This document shows positions 8,344 to 14,026 of a DNA stretch of 16,419 bases, piece by piece. The first letter of the stretch is position 1; each line of letters starts with the position of its first letter. The stretch comes from Geobacillus icigianus (GTDB lineage: Bacteria; Bacillota; Bacilli; Bacillales; Anoxybacillaceae): contig NZ_JPYA01000173.1 in the NCBI RefSeq assembly GCF_000750005.1, positions 1-16,419 on the forward strand. Direction: 5' to 3'. Below the pieces are notes generated by a model. It was not told the origin of the DNA and did no database searches. It worked only from the letters and a program-made list of their open reading frames with translations. The position numbers and the translations under genes are program-made.

Positions 8344-9527
8344 TCATAAGTTTTTGATCAAACCGCTCATGAGCTCGCCAAATTTCTGTGAAGCTCTTTC
8401 TTCCAAATCTTTTGTTAGATGTGCATAAATGTTCATGGTTGTTTCGATATCCGCATGGCCGAGGCGCTGTTGAATTTCTTTGATTCCTACTCCTGCTTCA
8501 ATAAGCAAACTGGTATGAGTGTGACGAAGGGAGTGAGGCGTCACACGCTTATGAATGTTTGCGATTCTCAGCAGCCGTTTCATTCTGAGTTCAATTTTTT
8601 TAGGTACTTCAGGGAATCCACTTGGTCGCGCAAATACGAACCCCAGATCGTGATATAGCTCTCCCATCTGTAATTTGATTTCGTTTTGCTCGGCCTTGTG
8701 CTTCTTTAGAAGTGAAATGATATTTGGATCGACTTTGATGGTCCGAATGGATCCTTGTGTTTTAGGGGGCAGCAATTGATAATATCTTTCATTGTTTCTA
8801 GGGCTGTACAATGTTTTTGTAATCGCTATGGTATGTTCTTTAAAGTTAATATCCTTCCACTGAAGGGCCAGTAATTCGCCTAGCCGCATACCAGTGTATG
8901 CCAAGGTCGAAAACACGACATAATCCATAGCCAGCCCGTGTTCTTGGGCTGTTTTCAAAAAGAGGGCTAACTCATGCTTTTCTAAAAATTTCATGTCTTT
9001 ATTGCCCCTTTCAATGTCCTCCACTGTTTTTTTCTGCTTAGGAACCTTGGCGTATTCCGTAGGATTAGAGTTGATCAATTCCAATTCCATCGCTTTTTTA
9101 AAAATCATTCTCCCTGTTGTATGAATTCCGTCTAGGGTGTTGTCAGCATATCCTTTTTTTTGAGATCCAAGAGCATGTCTTGATACATTTTTCGTGTAAC
9201 ATCCTTTAGCTTCAAGTTGCCGAAGTAACGCATCAAGTGCCCCAGTTCATGTTTCCTGGCGCGAATGGTGCTTATTTTTGCGGTTTCGCTGTATATTGCT
9301 AACCATTCTTGTGCGAAATCCTTGAATAGTATATTCGTGTCCTTCACGTAGCCTCCGTTATTTATTTCGTCGTACAATTTGGCCGCAGCCAGCTGCGCTT
9401 CTTTTTTGGTTTTAAAACCTCGGCGTGTCGTTGTTTTGCGCTTCCCAGTAGCAGGATCGATCCCGACATCCATTTTAAACATCCATTTCTCGCCGTCTTT
9501 CGTTTTATACTTTTGGAACGAAGCCAA
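8344..9527 (-). pseudogene. Phage tyrosine integrase, split by a one-base frameshift
   Basis: The gene reads as two pieces: an N-terminal 131 residues (9527-9132, TTG start, GAGGAGG upstream) and a C-terminal 254 residues (9108-8344). The first has the AP2-like arm-binding domain (about 6-58) and the start of the SAM-like core-binding domain. The second carries the catalytic domain with TGMRLGELLALQW (Arg), HSLRHTH (His-x-x-Arg), LGHADIETTMNIY (His and nucleophile Tyr). Restoring one A in the A8 run at 9154-9161 would fuse them into about 394 residues, reading KKKGYADNTLDGIHTTGRM across the joint. It is the last gene of the leftward lysogeny operon. It could be a dead gene, a slippage-expressed gene or a sequencing error in a homopolymer. 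Confidence 0.85.
9132..9165 (-). other. A8 frameshift site within the integrase
   Basis: On the minus strand the zero-frame codons are CTC AAA AAA AAG GAT, then a TAG stop eight codons after AAG (9134-9132). The A-AAA-AAG heptamer in this phase is the classic -1 slippery motif (as in E. coli dnaX), and a -1 shift enters the catalytic-domain frame exactly. No strong downstream hairpin was found. Confidence 0.6.
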
Positions 9528-9529
9528 TG

Positions 9530-9709
9530 TTATCGGTCCTCCTCTGAGTTTTCGATGATGATCTTCTGACCATTTTCTAAAACACCAACGAGTTTGCCAT
9601 CCTCTACGGTGATTCGTGAAAATACAGGAATACTGATCATGGAGCAGCTGTTTGTTTTCTTTTTCTTCTTATTCTTCTTATTACGATAGTCGTCCAAGTG
9701 AATAATCAA
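9530..9709 (-). CDS. Small phage protein of unknown function between immA-like gene and integrase
   Basis: I do not recognise this family. From a TTG at 9709 (AAGGAG nine bases upstream) the product is 59 residues, starting MIIHLDDYRNKK. It has a strongly basic stretch (NKKNKKKKK at about 10-18) followed by a beta-rich half with VEDGKLVGVLENGQKIIIEN. A longer frame from TTG 9757 overlaps the preceding gene's stop and is the alternative start. Its stop lies three bases before the integrase start, and the GAGGAGG at its end serves the integrase, so the two are coupled. The basic stretch suggests nucleic acid contact, and the position fits an excision or integration helper, but neither is shown. 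Confidence 0.6.
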   Translation of the reverse strand: MIIHLDDYRNKKNKKKKKTNSCSMISIPVFSRITVEDGKLVGVLENGQKIIIENSEEDR

Positions 9710-9746
9710 TCTGATCATCTCCTTTTTGTGGGAATATACGTTTGGT

Positions 9747-10187
9747 TCAGAAGTCAAAATTTTTTAGATGCACCACCTCCTTAGGGATTCCATACGCCGC
9801 CGCGGCCTCATAAATGGTTGCATCAGTACCGCGATATGTATAAAGCACATCATCCGACAGAAGCAATTCCACGGCAAACTCATTCGCCTCCCTTTCCACT
9901 TTATCCATGCAGAAAAGTGTGTTTCTCCTTAGAAAAGATGTGCTAAGTTCGGGATGCAGAACTGCATGCCCAAGCTCGTGCGCGCAAACGAAGCGTTTCA
10001 TCGGCTCGTCCAACTCTGAATTGATGTGAATGATCTGAACCCGGCGAAATGTATGATGATACCCGTATGTCCCGCCAAGCGGTTCAAACAACAGCACTAT
10101 GCCTTTCTGCGATGCGATCTCAAAGGGGTTGTTCGTGCCGTGCTTGGTGATTAATTTCTCTACGATCTGTTTGATCTTCTCAGCCAT
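9747..10187 (-). CDS. ImmA/IrrE-family metallopeptidase
   Basis: The 146-residue protein carries the zinc-metallopeptidase motif HELGH at 70-74, with the conserved downstream VEREANEFAVELLL (97-110) that provides the third ligand and the family helix. ImmA-type proteases cleave a partner phage/ICE repressor (ImmR in ICEBs1) to induce the element. The partner would be the XRE repressor encoded directly upstream. The ATG has AGGGGG seven bases before it. The gene lies second in the leftward lysogeny operon, 20 bases after the repressor stop. Family assignment is firm; repressor cleavage is inferred from gene order. Confidence 0.9.
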   Translation of the reverse strand: MAEKIKQIVEKLITKHGTNNPFEIASQKGIVLLFEPLGGTYGYHHTFRRVQIIHINSELDEPMKRFVCAHELGHAVLHPELSTSFLRRNTLFCMDKVEREANEFAVELLLSDDVLYTYRGTDATIYEAAAAYGIPKEVVHLKNFDF

Positions 10188-10207
10188 AGCGAACCCCCTA
10201 GAGATAT

Positions 10208-10693
10208 TTAGTTTTTACGGTATTTTTTTGGCGTGAATTTTTGTTTGGCGATTCTCTTGGCCAAACGAAGGGAATTTTCAAGCGACGCGATGAGAAGTTC
10301 CCTATCTTCTTCGTCAAGCTCGTCGATGTCCACTCCGCCGAATGCAGCAAAACCGCTTCCTGTTTTGAGCCCCTTGATGATCTTTTCCAACTCCTTTTGG
10401 ATGTCGCGCTCGTCTTTCTCGGTGAGGGCGGGAAGCTTAGAGACTGATTGTTCATGCTCGACGATTTGATCTGGATCGTCTGTTCTTCCCAATAAGTAAT
10501 CGGTTGTAACTCCAAAAATATCAGCTATCCGCGCCGCCATTTCTGCACTTAAATTTTTCTCTCCGCGCTCTATCTCGTAATAATATTGAGGTGTTATGCC
10601 TAGTATATTGGCTACTGCAGTACCGCTTAATTTTTTTCCGTTCTCATCTCTTATTCTTTCTCTAATTTCCCTGATCCTGTGCTTATTCTCCAC
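10208..10693 (-). CDS. XRE-family phage repressor (CI/ImmR-like)
   Basis: The 161-residue protein has an N-terminal helix-turn-helix of the XRE/CI type (about 6-69: KKLSGTAVANILGITPQYYY then EIERGEKNLSAEMAARIADIFGV and DYLLGR). A linker and an acidic helical C-terminal part (DELDEEDRELLIASLENSLR, about 123-142) follow, ending in a basic tail. There is no LexA-like Ser-Lys autocleavage domain, consistent with removal by the adjacent metallopeptidase instead. The GTG at 10693 has AAAAGGAG nine bases upstream. Its promoter lies in the control region next to copies of a 13 bp palindrome that it probably binds, so it should repress both the rightward early genes and itself. Confidence 0.9.
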   Translation of the reverse strand: MENKHRIREIRERIRDENGKKLSGTAVANILGITPQYYYEIERGEKNLSAEMAARIADIFGVTTDYLLGRTDDPDQIVEHEQSVSKLPALTEKDERDIQKELEKIIKGLKTGSGFAAFGGVDIDELDEEDRELLIASLENSLRLAKRIAKQKFTPKKYRKN

Positions 10694-10929
10694 AAATATT
10701 CACTCCTTTTTATCAGCTATTAGCTTATTTATATGCTAGCATTGGCTTCATTATTAAACAATGAGCTAATAGCTTAAAAAACGAGAAAAAAGAAGAAAAA
10801 ATAAGCAAAATGAAGCAAATAGCTTTATAATAGTTAAAAATGCTAAAAAATAAAGCTATTTGCTTCATTTTTCTGTTTGTTTTTATGAAGCTTATAGCTT
10901 AATATTTAGTTAGCAAGGAGGTGACAAAC
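10694..10929. promoter_or_regulatory. Divergent lysogeny control region with five operator-like palindromes
   Basis: This AT-rich gap separates repressor and cro-like gene. The 13-mer AAGCTAATAGCTT (or variants) occurs at 10714-10726, 10763-10775, 10813-10825, 10853-10865 and 10888-10900. Sites three and four lie inside a perfect 22 bp inverted repeat (10807-10828 with 10850-10871, 21-base loop). Leftward promoter: TTAATA (10752-10757) and TATAAA (10728-10733), 18 bases apart, with the first operator at the start site. Rightward promoter candidate: TTGTTT (10877-10882) and TAATAT (10900-10905), 17 bases apart, with the fifth operator in the spacer. These are operators by position and symmetry; binding is inferred. 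Confidence 0.75.
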
Positions 10930-11142
10930 ATGAACTTTTCGGAGGTGGTACGAAATGTCCTTGAGGACAAAAACTTAAGGATTTCTGATTTGGCGCGTAT
11001 GACAGGCTATACCCCTCAATATATGTACGATTTGTTGGCTGGTAATCGTCGTTGGAATGAAACAACAATTAATAAAACTTGTGAGGCTTTAGGGATTGAA
11101 ATAATAGTTGTTCCAACTAAGAAAGAAAGAAGTGCAGGTTAA
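10930..11142 (+). CDS. Cro-like helix-turn-helix protein
   Basis: The product is 70 residues from the ATG at 10930 (AAGGAGG eight bases upstream; a GTG at 10921 overlaps the ribosome site and is unlikely). It is almost entirely one helix-turn-helix domain: ISDLARMTGYTPQYMYDLL at about 18-36, then AGNRRWNETTINKTCEALGI. It is the first gene of the rightward early operon, opposite the repressor and sharing its operators. This is the position of Cro in lambdoid-type switches. The role in lysis-lysogeny choice is inferred from position. Confidence 0.85.
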   Translation: MNFSEVVRNVLEDKNLRISDLARMTGYTPQYMYDLLAGNRRWNETTINKTCEALGIEIIVVPTKKERSAG

Positions 11143-11170
11143 ACTCACTAACAGTGAAGGGAGGAACTAA

Positions 11171-11386
11171 ATGAACCAATTACAGATTTTTAATCATCCG
11201 ATGTTCGGTGACGTTCGGTTCATCGAAATTAACAACAATCCATACGCCGTTGGCAATGATGTTGCAAAAGTATTGGGGTACAGCCGGCCGCACGAAGCAA
11301 TTTCAAGTCACTGCAAGGGGGCGGTAACTTACCGCATCCTTATAAAGGAGGACGGAAATGAACCAGTTACAAGTTTTCAACCATGA
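11171..11386 (+). CDS. Truncated Bro-N antirepressor fragment
   Basis: This 71-residue product starts MNQLQIFNHPMFGDVRFIEI and contains only the first part of a Bro-N domain (AVGNDVAKVLGYSRPHEAIS, then HCKGAVTYRILIKEDGNE). Family members continue for 150 or more residues. Here the frame runs into the start of the next gene and ends after 29 bases of overlap. The ribosome site (GGGAGG) and start are intact, so a short protein can be made. It closely resembles the N-terminus of the next gene, so it looks like a relic of a tandem or mosaic antirepressor gene. It may be inert or act as a DNA- or partner-binding fragment. Confidence 0.7.
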   Translation: MNQLQIFNHPMFGDVRFIEINNNPYAVGNDVAKVLGYSRPHEAISSHCKGAVTYRILIKEDGNEPVTSFQP

Positions 11387-12095
11387 AATTTTTGGGGAGT
11401 TGCAGGTATTCATTGAAAACGGAAATGTTTATTTTCCTGCGACAGAGGTTGCAAAAAAATTAGGTTACGCTGATCCGCACAAGGCAATTAAACAACATAC
11501 AAAGGAAAAGGGGTGGGTAAACCGCCCAGTCCTTACAAGTGGCGGAACGCAACAAAAGAAATTTATTGATGAAGGAAACCTTTACAGACTTATTGTTAAA
11601 AGTCAATTGCCAGAGGCCGAAAAGTTTGAATCGTGGGTCTTCGATGAGATTCTCCCAACCATCCGCAAAACGGGCGGCTATGTCTCAAACGATGAAATGT
11701 TCATCAATACGTATCTTCCTTTTGCCGATGAGCAGACCAAGCTGATGTTTCGTGGTGTGTTGGAAACCGTGCGCCGGCAAAATGAACAGATCGCGGCGAT
11801 GAAGCCGAAAGTGGAATATTTTGATGCGCTAGTCGATCGGAACTTGCTGACGAATTTCCGTGACACCGCAAAAGAGTTGAAAGTCAAGGAGCGGTTCTTT
11901 ATTAACTGGCTTCTCCAAAACAAATTTGTGTATCGGGATCAAAAAGGGAAGCTCAAACCTTATGCAGCATATGTCCCAGAGCTGTTTGAATTGAAGGAAT
12001 GGGAACGAAACGGACGGGCTGATGTCCAAACGCTGATTACACCAAAAGGACGAGAGACGTTTCGGTTGTTGTTGAAGAAAGAGCAAACGGCGTGA
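11358..12095 (+). CDS. Phage antirepressor (Bro-N plus KilAC-type C-terminal domain)
   Basis: The 245-residue protein has an N-terminal Bro-N domain (about 1-110: MNQLQVFNHEIFGELQ, FPATEVAKKLGYADPHKAIK, LYRLIVKSQLPEAEKFESWV, FDEILPTIRKTGGYV). A helical middle segment follows, then a C-terminal domain of the ANT/KilAC type (about 160-240: FRDTAKELKVKERFFINWLL, NKFVYRDQKGKLKPYAAYV, VQTLITPKGRETFRLLL). Such proteins inactivate phage repressors during induction. AAAGGAGG lies just upstream of the ATG. It overlaps the truncated homologue and sits in the early operon behind the Cro-like gene. The target is probably the element's own or a co-resident repressor (inference). Confidence 0.9.
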   Translation: MNQLQVFNHEIFGELQVFIENGNVYFPATEVAKKLGYADPHKAIKQHTKEKGWVNRPVLTSGGTQQKKFIDEGNLYRLIVKSQLPEAEKFESWVFDEILPTIRKTGGYVSNDEMFINTYLPFADEQTKLMFRGVLETVRRQNEQIAAMKPKVEYFDALVDRNLLTNFRDTAKELKVKERFFINWLLQNKFVYRDQKGKLKPYAAYVPELFELKEWERNGRADVQTLITPKGRETFRLLLKKEQTA

Positions 12096-12110
12096 AAGGG
12101 GGTGAAAAGG

Positions 12111-12245
12111 ATGAACATGGAATGCCCACGTTGCGGTTGCGAAAATGCTCAATACGAAGTTGTTGAGGTTGTTGAGGGGAAAGGCTACGTTTGGGAAGCG
12201 GTGTGCGAAGAGTGCGGTTGGGAAGATACGAAATATGAGTTCTGA
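12111..12245 (+). CDS. Tiny zinc-ribbon-like protein
   Basis: The product is 44 residues, MNMECPRCGCENAQYEVV at the start and CEECGWEDTKYEF at the end. Two CxxC knuckles (Cys5/Cys8 and Cys32/Cys35) bracket a short beta-like segment, the plan of a zinc ribbon; Cys10 is an extra cysteine. GGGGGTG lies six bases upstream of the ATG. It follows the antirepressor by 15 bases. Small zinc-ribbon proteins are common in phage early regions but mostly have no known role; none is assigned here. Confidence 0.75.
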   Translation: MNMECPRCGCENAQYEVVEVVEGKGYVWEAVCEECGWEDTKYEF

Positions 12246-12266
12246 GCCTCAAGGGAGGGAGACGAA

Positions 12267-12536
12267 GTGAGAAACAAAGTCTGGTGGTCGATGCAAGACC
12301 TAAAAGAGCGCACCGGATACAGCGAGGATTGGCTGAAGGAGCACATCCTGCTCCATCCTCGCTACAAACCGATGCTCGACATTGAAAATGGAGGTTTTGT
12401 GTACTACCCGGAACGAAAAGGCGAACGCTGGTGCTTCATCGCTTCGAAGATGGAGGAGTTTTTGCAAAAGCATTTCCGAGACATCTTTACGAAAAAGGGT
12501 GATCCTCATGCAAGTCAAAAAACTTTCGTTCGATGA
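12267..12536 (+). CDS. DUF771-family phage protein
   Basis: The 89-residue protein starts at GTG 12267 (AGGGAGGG upstream). It has the family-like pattern WWSMQDLKERTGYSEDWLKE (6-25), then DIENGGFVYYPE (38-49), then FIASKMEEFLQKHFRDIF (57-74). The first part looks like an excisionase/MerR-type helix-turn-helix. DUF771 proteins are found in early regions of Gram-positive temperate phages; function unknown. Its 3' end overlaps the next gene's start by 29 bases. Confidence 0.8.
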   Translation: MRNKVWWSMQDLKERTGYSEDWLKEHILLHPRYKPMLDIENGGFVYYPERKGERWCFIASKMEEFLQKHFRDIFTKKGDPHASQKTFVR

Positions 12537-12792
12537 GTTGCCGTCGCGTGTTACTGACGAGATCTCTGCCCGATACAAGGACATCCAGCCGATTGAAGCA
12601 GCCGTCATGGAGTTTGAAACCATAGCGGAACCGACATACGCCATCAGCTTTCTCGATGTCGATCGAAACATCATTGTTGAACTGACGTTTATGGACGGCA
12701 AAATCGTCCATGAAAACCGGGTGACACTCCGAACGGTTTTCAAGGCGATGGAAAAGTATCCGGAACGCTTTGGTCTCAAGGAAAGGAGGTGA
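12508..12792 (+). CDS. Hypothetical phage early protein
   Basis: I do not recognise this family. The ATG at 12508, behind AAGGGTGATC, gives 94 residues starting MQVKKLSFDELPSRVTDEIS. The protein is acidic to neutral, predicted alpha/beta, with a beta-rich middle (PTYAISFLDVDRNIIVELTF) and a helical end. It has no signal peptide, membrane segment or cysteine cluster. The same frame is open further upstream to 12382, but that part lies within the preceding gene and has no ribosome site. It overlaps the DUF771 gene by 29 bases and precedes the next gene by four bases. Confidence 0.7.
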   Translation: MQVKKLSFDELPSRVTDEISARYKDIQPIEAAVMEFETIAEPTYAISFLDVDRNIIVELTFMDGKIVHENRVTLRTVFKAMEKYPERFGLKERR

Positions 12793-12796
12793 CAGC

Positions 12797-13060
12797 ATGA
12801 ACGTCCTTGAGCAAGATCGGGAGTTGGCAGAAAAGATATGGGGTTGCGGTTGCCTCTACTTGGACTACGCGCGAGTGGCATGGGTGAATGGGCAGCTTGA
12901 TGAAGCCAATCGCTGGGTCGAAGAATACCGCCGTTGTCGTCGAGAGCTGGACGAGCTCCTGCGGCGGAAGAGAGAACACGATCAGCTAGCTGAACTGATC
13001 GCGACGCTACAAGAACGCGGAATCAATATTACAGCGATTATCGGAAAGGGGAATGAGTGA
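12797..13060 (+). CDS. Hypothetical helical phage early protein
   Basis: The product is 87 residues from the ATG at 12797, which has AAAGGAGG six bases upstream. It is largely helical, with a charged coiled-coil-like run (EEYRRCRRELDELLRRKREH, about 44-63) and an early CGC (17-19). I recognise no family. Its stop codon overlaps the next start in a TGATG junction, so the two are probably translated together. Confidence 0.7.
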   Translation: MNVLEQDRELAEKIWGCGCLYLDYARVAWVNGQLDEANRWVEEYRRCRRELDELLRRKREHDQLAELIATLQERGINITAIIGKGNE

Positions 13061-13221
13061 TGAATATTTGCTTCACCGCCAGCCGTCTTATGAAAGTTTC
13101 AGAGGTTCGTAGATTGTGCAAGGAGATGCGGGAAAACCAAGCATTGCTGCAAGTGACTGAGCTGAAAGCTAAAGAGGAATTGTATAAACGTTTTTGGCGT
13201 AAAAAAACGGCTAGTGCGTAA
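13060..13221 (+). CDS. Small basic helical protein
   Basis: The product is 53 residues, starting MNICFTASRLMKVSEVRRLC and ending FWRKKTASA. It is mostly helical and basic. It overlaps the preceding stop by one base (TGATG) and depends on AAAGGGGAATGAG for ribosome binding. No family recognised. Its last codons form part of a hairpin (13208-13232). It is followed by a 170-base gap that breaks the otherwise packed early operon. Confidence 0.55.
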   Translation: MNICFTASRLMKVSEVRRLCKEMRENQALLQVTELKAKEELYKRFWRKKTASA

Positions 13222-13232
13222 TAGCACTGCCG
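13201..13232 (-). terminator. Leftward-facing terminator over the end of the 53-residue gene
   Basis: CGGC-t-AGTGC (13208-13217) pairs with GCACT-GCCG (13224-13232), nine base pairs with one bulge. Seven A's at 13201-13207 become a T7 tail on the minus strand. This fits a terminator for leftward transcription. On the plus strand it has no T tail and should be read through. Confidence 0.5.
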
Positions 13233-13282
13233 AAAAAAACCAGCCCAATGATAATATACCATATTTACCCACTCGACACAAG

Positions 13283-13390
13283 GACAGGCCTGGTGCCTGT
13301 CGTCATGGCTAGGAGCAAACAGGGTGCTATCCCCCTCGCCCATCACGTTTGTTCCTGGCCGTGACGATGTGCACCAGAAAGGAGGTGATG
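13283..13390 (+). ncRNA. Long structured leader before the zinc-finger gene
   Basis: Bases 13290-13320 pair with 13347-13377 over 31 positions with no bulge: 25 Watson-Crick, five G-T and one C-T mismatch, closing a 26-base loop. The lower part competes with a small hairpin, GACAGGC (13283-13289) with GCCTGTC (13295-13301). The right arm ends one base before AAAGGAGGTG (13378-13387). Loop bases CATCAC (13341-13346) could also pair with GTGATG (13385-13390), covering the ribosome site. The G-T pairs favour an RNA of plus sense. This could be a cis-acting translation control element; no known riboswitch or RNA family is recognised. Confidence 0.5.
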
Positions 13391-13393
13391 ATC

Positions 13394-13741
13394 TTGACGA
13401 AGACAGAGAAGCGTCGTATCCGCTTGCAGGCGATACAGATCCTCGACCAACATTGCCAGCGATGTGAATATCACTCAAAGCTCAACTCCTGCATGTCGGT
13501 TTGTCGAGAATGCCCTCATGGCCAGCGCATGCAAGAGATCAGCCGCCCGTTATGGGAAGAGAACGATTTTGACCCGTATTTCCTTAGCCACCGGGTAGGC
13601 AGGTGGTCACGAGACGAGGATTTTTATCTCGTCAACCACTACGACGTGCATCCTGTTGAAGTGTTGGCTGCACGGCTTGGCCGGACGACAGAAGCGATCC
13701 GAAAGAGGATCGCAGAACTGAAAGGGGGTGAACCAGCATGA
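13394..13741 (+). CDS. Zinc-finger and SANT/HTH-like phage protein
   Basis: The product is 115 residues from TTG 13394 (GGAGG eight bases upstream; the ATG at 13388 is too close). The N-terminal part has CQRCEYH at 21-27, then CMSVCRECPHG with Cys33, Cys37 and Cys40. This is a treble-cysteine zinc finger like those of small Bacillus phage proteins. The C-terminal part (about 70-110: RWSRDEDFYLVNHYDVHPVE, VLAARLGRTTEAIRKRIAEL) looks like a Myb/SANT-type helix-turn-helix. It is probably a DNA-binding regulator, inferred from the domains. It is the gene preceded by the structured leader, and its stop overlaps the next start (ATGA). Confidence 0.75.
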   Translation: MTKTEKRRIRLQAIQILDQHCQRCEYHSKLNSCMSVCRECPHGQRMQEISRPLWEENDFDPYFLSHRVGRWSRDEDFYLVNHYDVHPVEVLAARLGRTTEAIRKRIAELKGGEPA

Positions 13742-13917
13742 TTGAGCATCCGATTCGTCAGGAAGAGACACATGTGGTCGGCTATTGCGAGGGATGCGGC
13801 GGGGAAATTGTCGAGGGGGATGATGTCATTGAGTTTATTGACGGCTTGATGATTCACCAAGATGTATGGTGCGCCTATGACTATTGCGGCAAGTTCGGCC
13901 GGCCAAAACAGGCATAA
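13738..13917 (+). CDS. LIM-like small zinc protein
   Basis: The product is 59 residues with YCEGCGG (Cys17, Cys20), then GDDVIEFIDGLMIHQDVWC (His40, Cys45) and YDYCG (Cys50). This spacing resembles half of a LIM-type zinc-binding fold. It starts at ATG 13738, overlapping the preceding stop by four bases, with AAAGGGGGTG upstream. No function known; similar small LIM-like proteins sit before YqaJ in related phages, as far as I recall. Confidence 0.7.
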   Translation: MIEHPIRQEETHVVGYCEGCGGEIVEGDDVIEFIDGLMIHQDVWCAYDYCGKFGRPKQA

Positions 13918-13926
13918 CATGAGAAA

Positions 13927-13978
13927 CGCCTCGCCGAGGGAGCGAGGCGCCAACGGTGATTCTCCTATGAACCGTTAC
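13927..13978 (+). other. Hairpins in the leader of the YqaJ gene
   Basis: CGCCTCGC (13927-13934) pairs perfectly with GCGAGGCG (13942-13949) over a 7-base loop. A second, weaker stem pairs AACGGT with ACCGTT a few bases later. Neither has a T tail, so they are not classic terminators. They could stabilise or punctuate the mRNA between the small genes and the recombination genes. Confidence 0.45.
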
Positions 13979-14026
13979 TTACATGGTACAGGATCGTCTC
14001 AGAAAAATCAAATGGAGGTGGAAAAC

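Noticed and set aside
13038..13478. 146-residue minus-strand frame across the structured gap
   Set aside because: It has no ribosome site and no recognisable domain, and it overlaps two credible plus-strand genes. The structure in the region is better explained at RNA level.
13862..14026. N-terminal extension of the YqaJ frame by 55 residues
   Set aside because: It overlaps the LIM-like gene and two hairpins, lacks a ribosome site and does not match YqaJ proteins, which begin close to the TTG at 14027.
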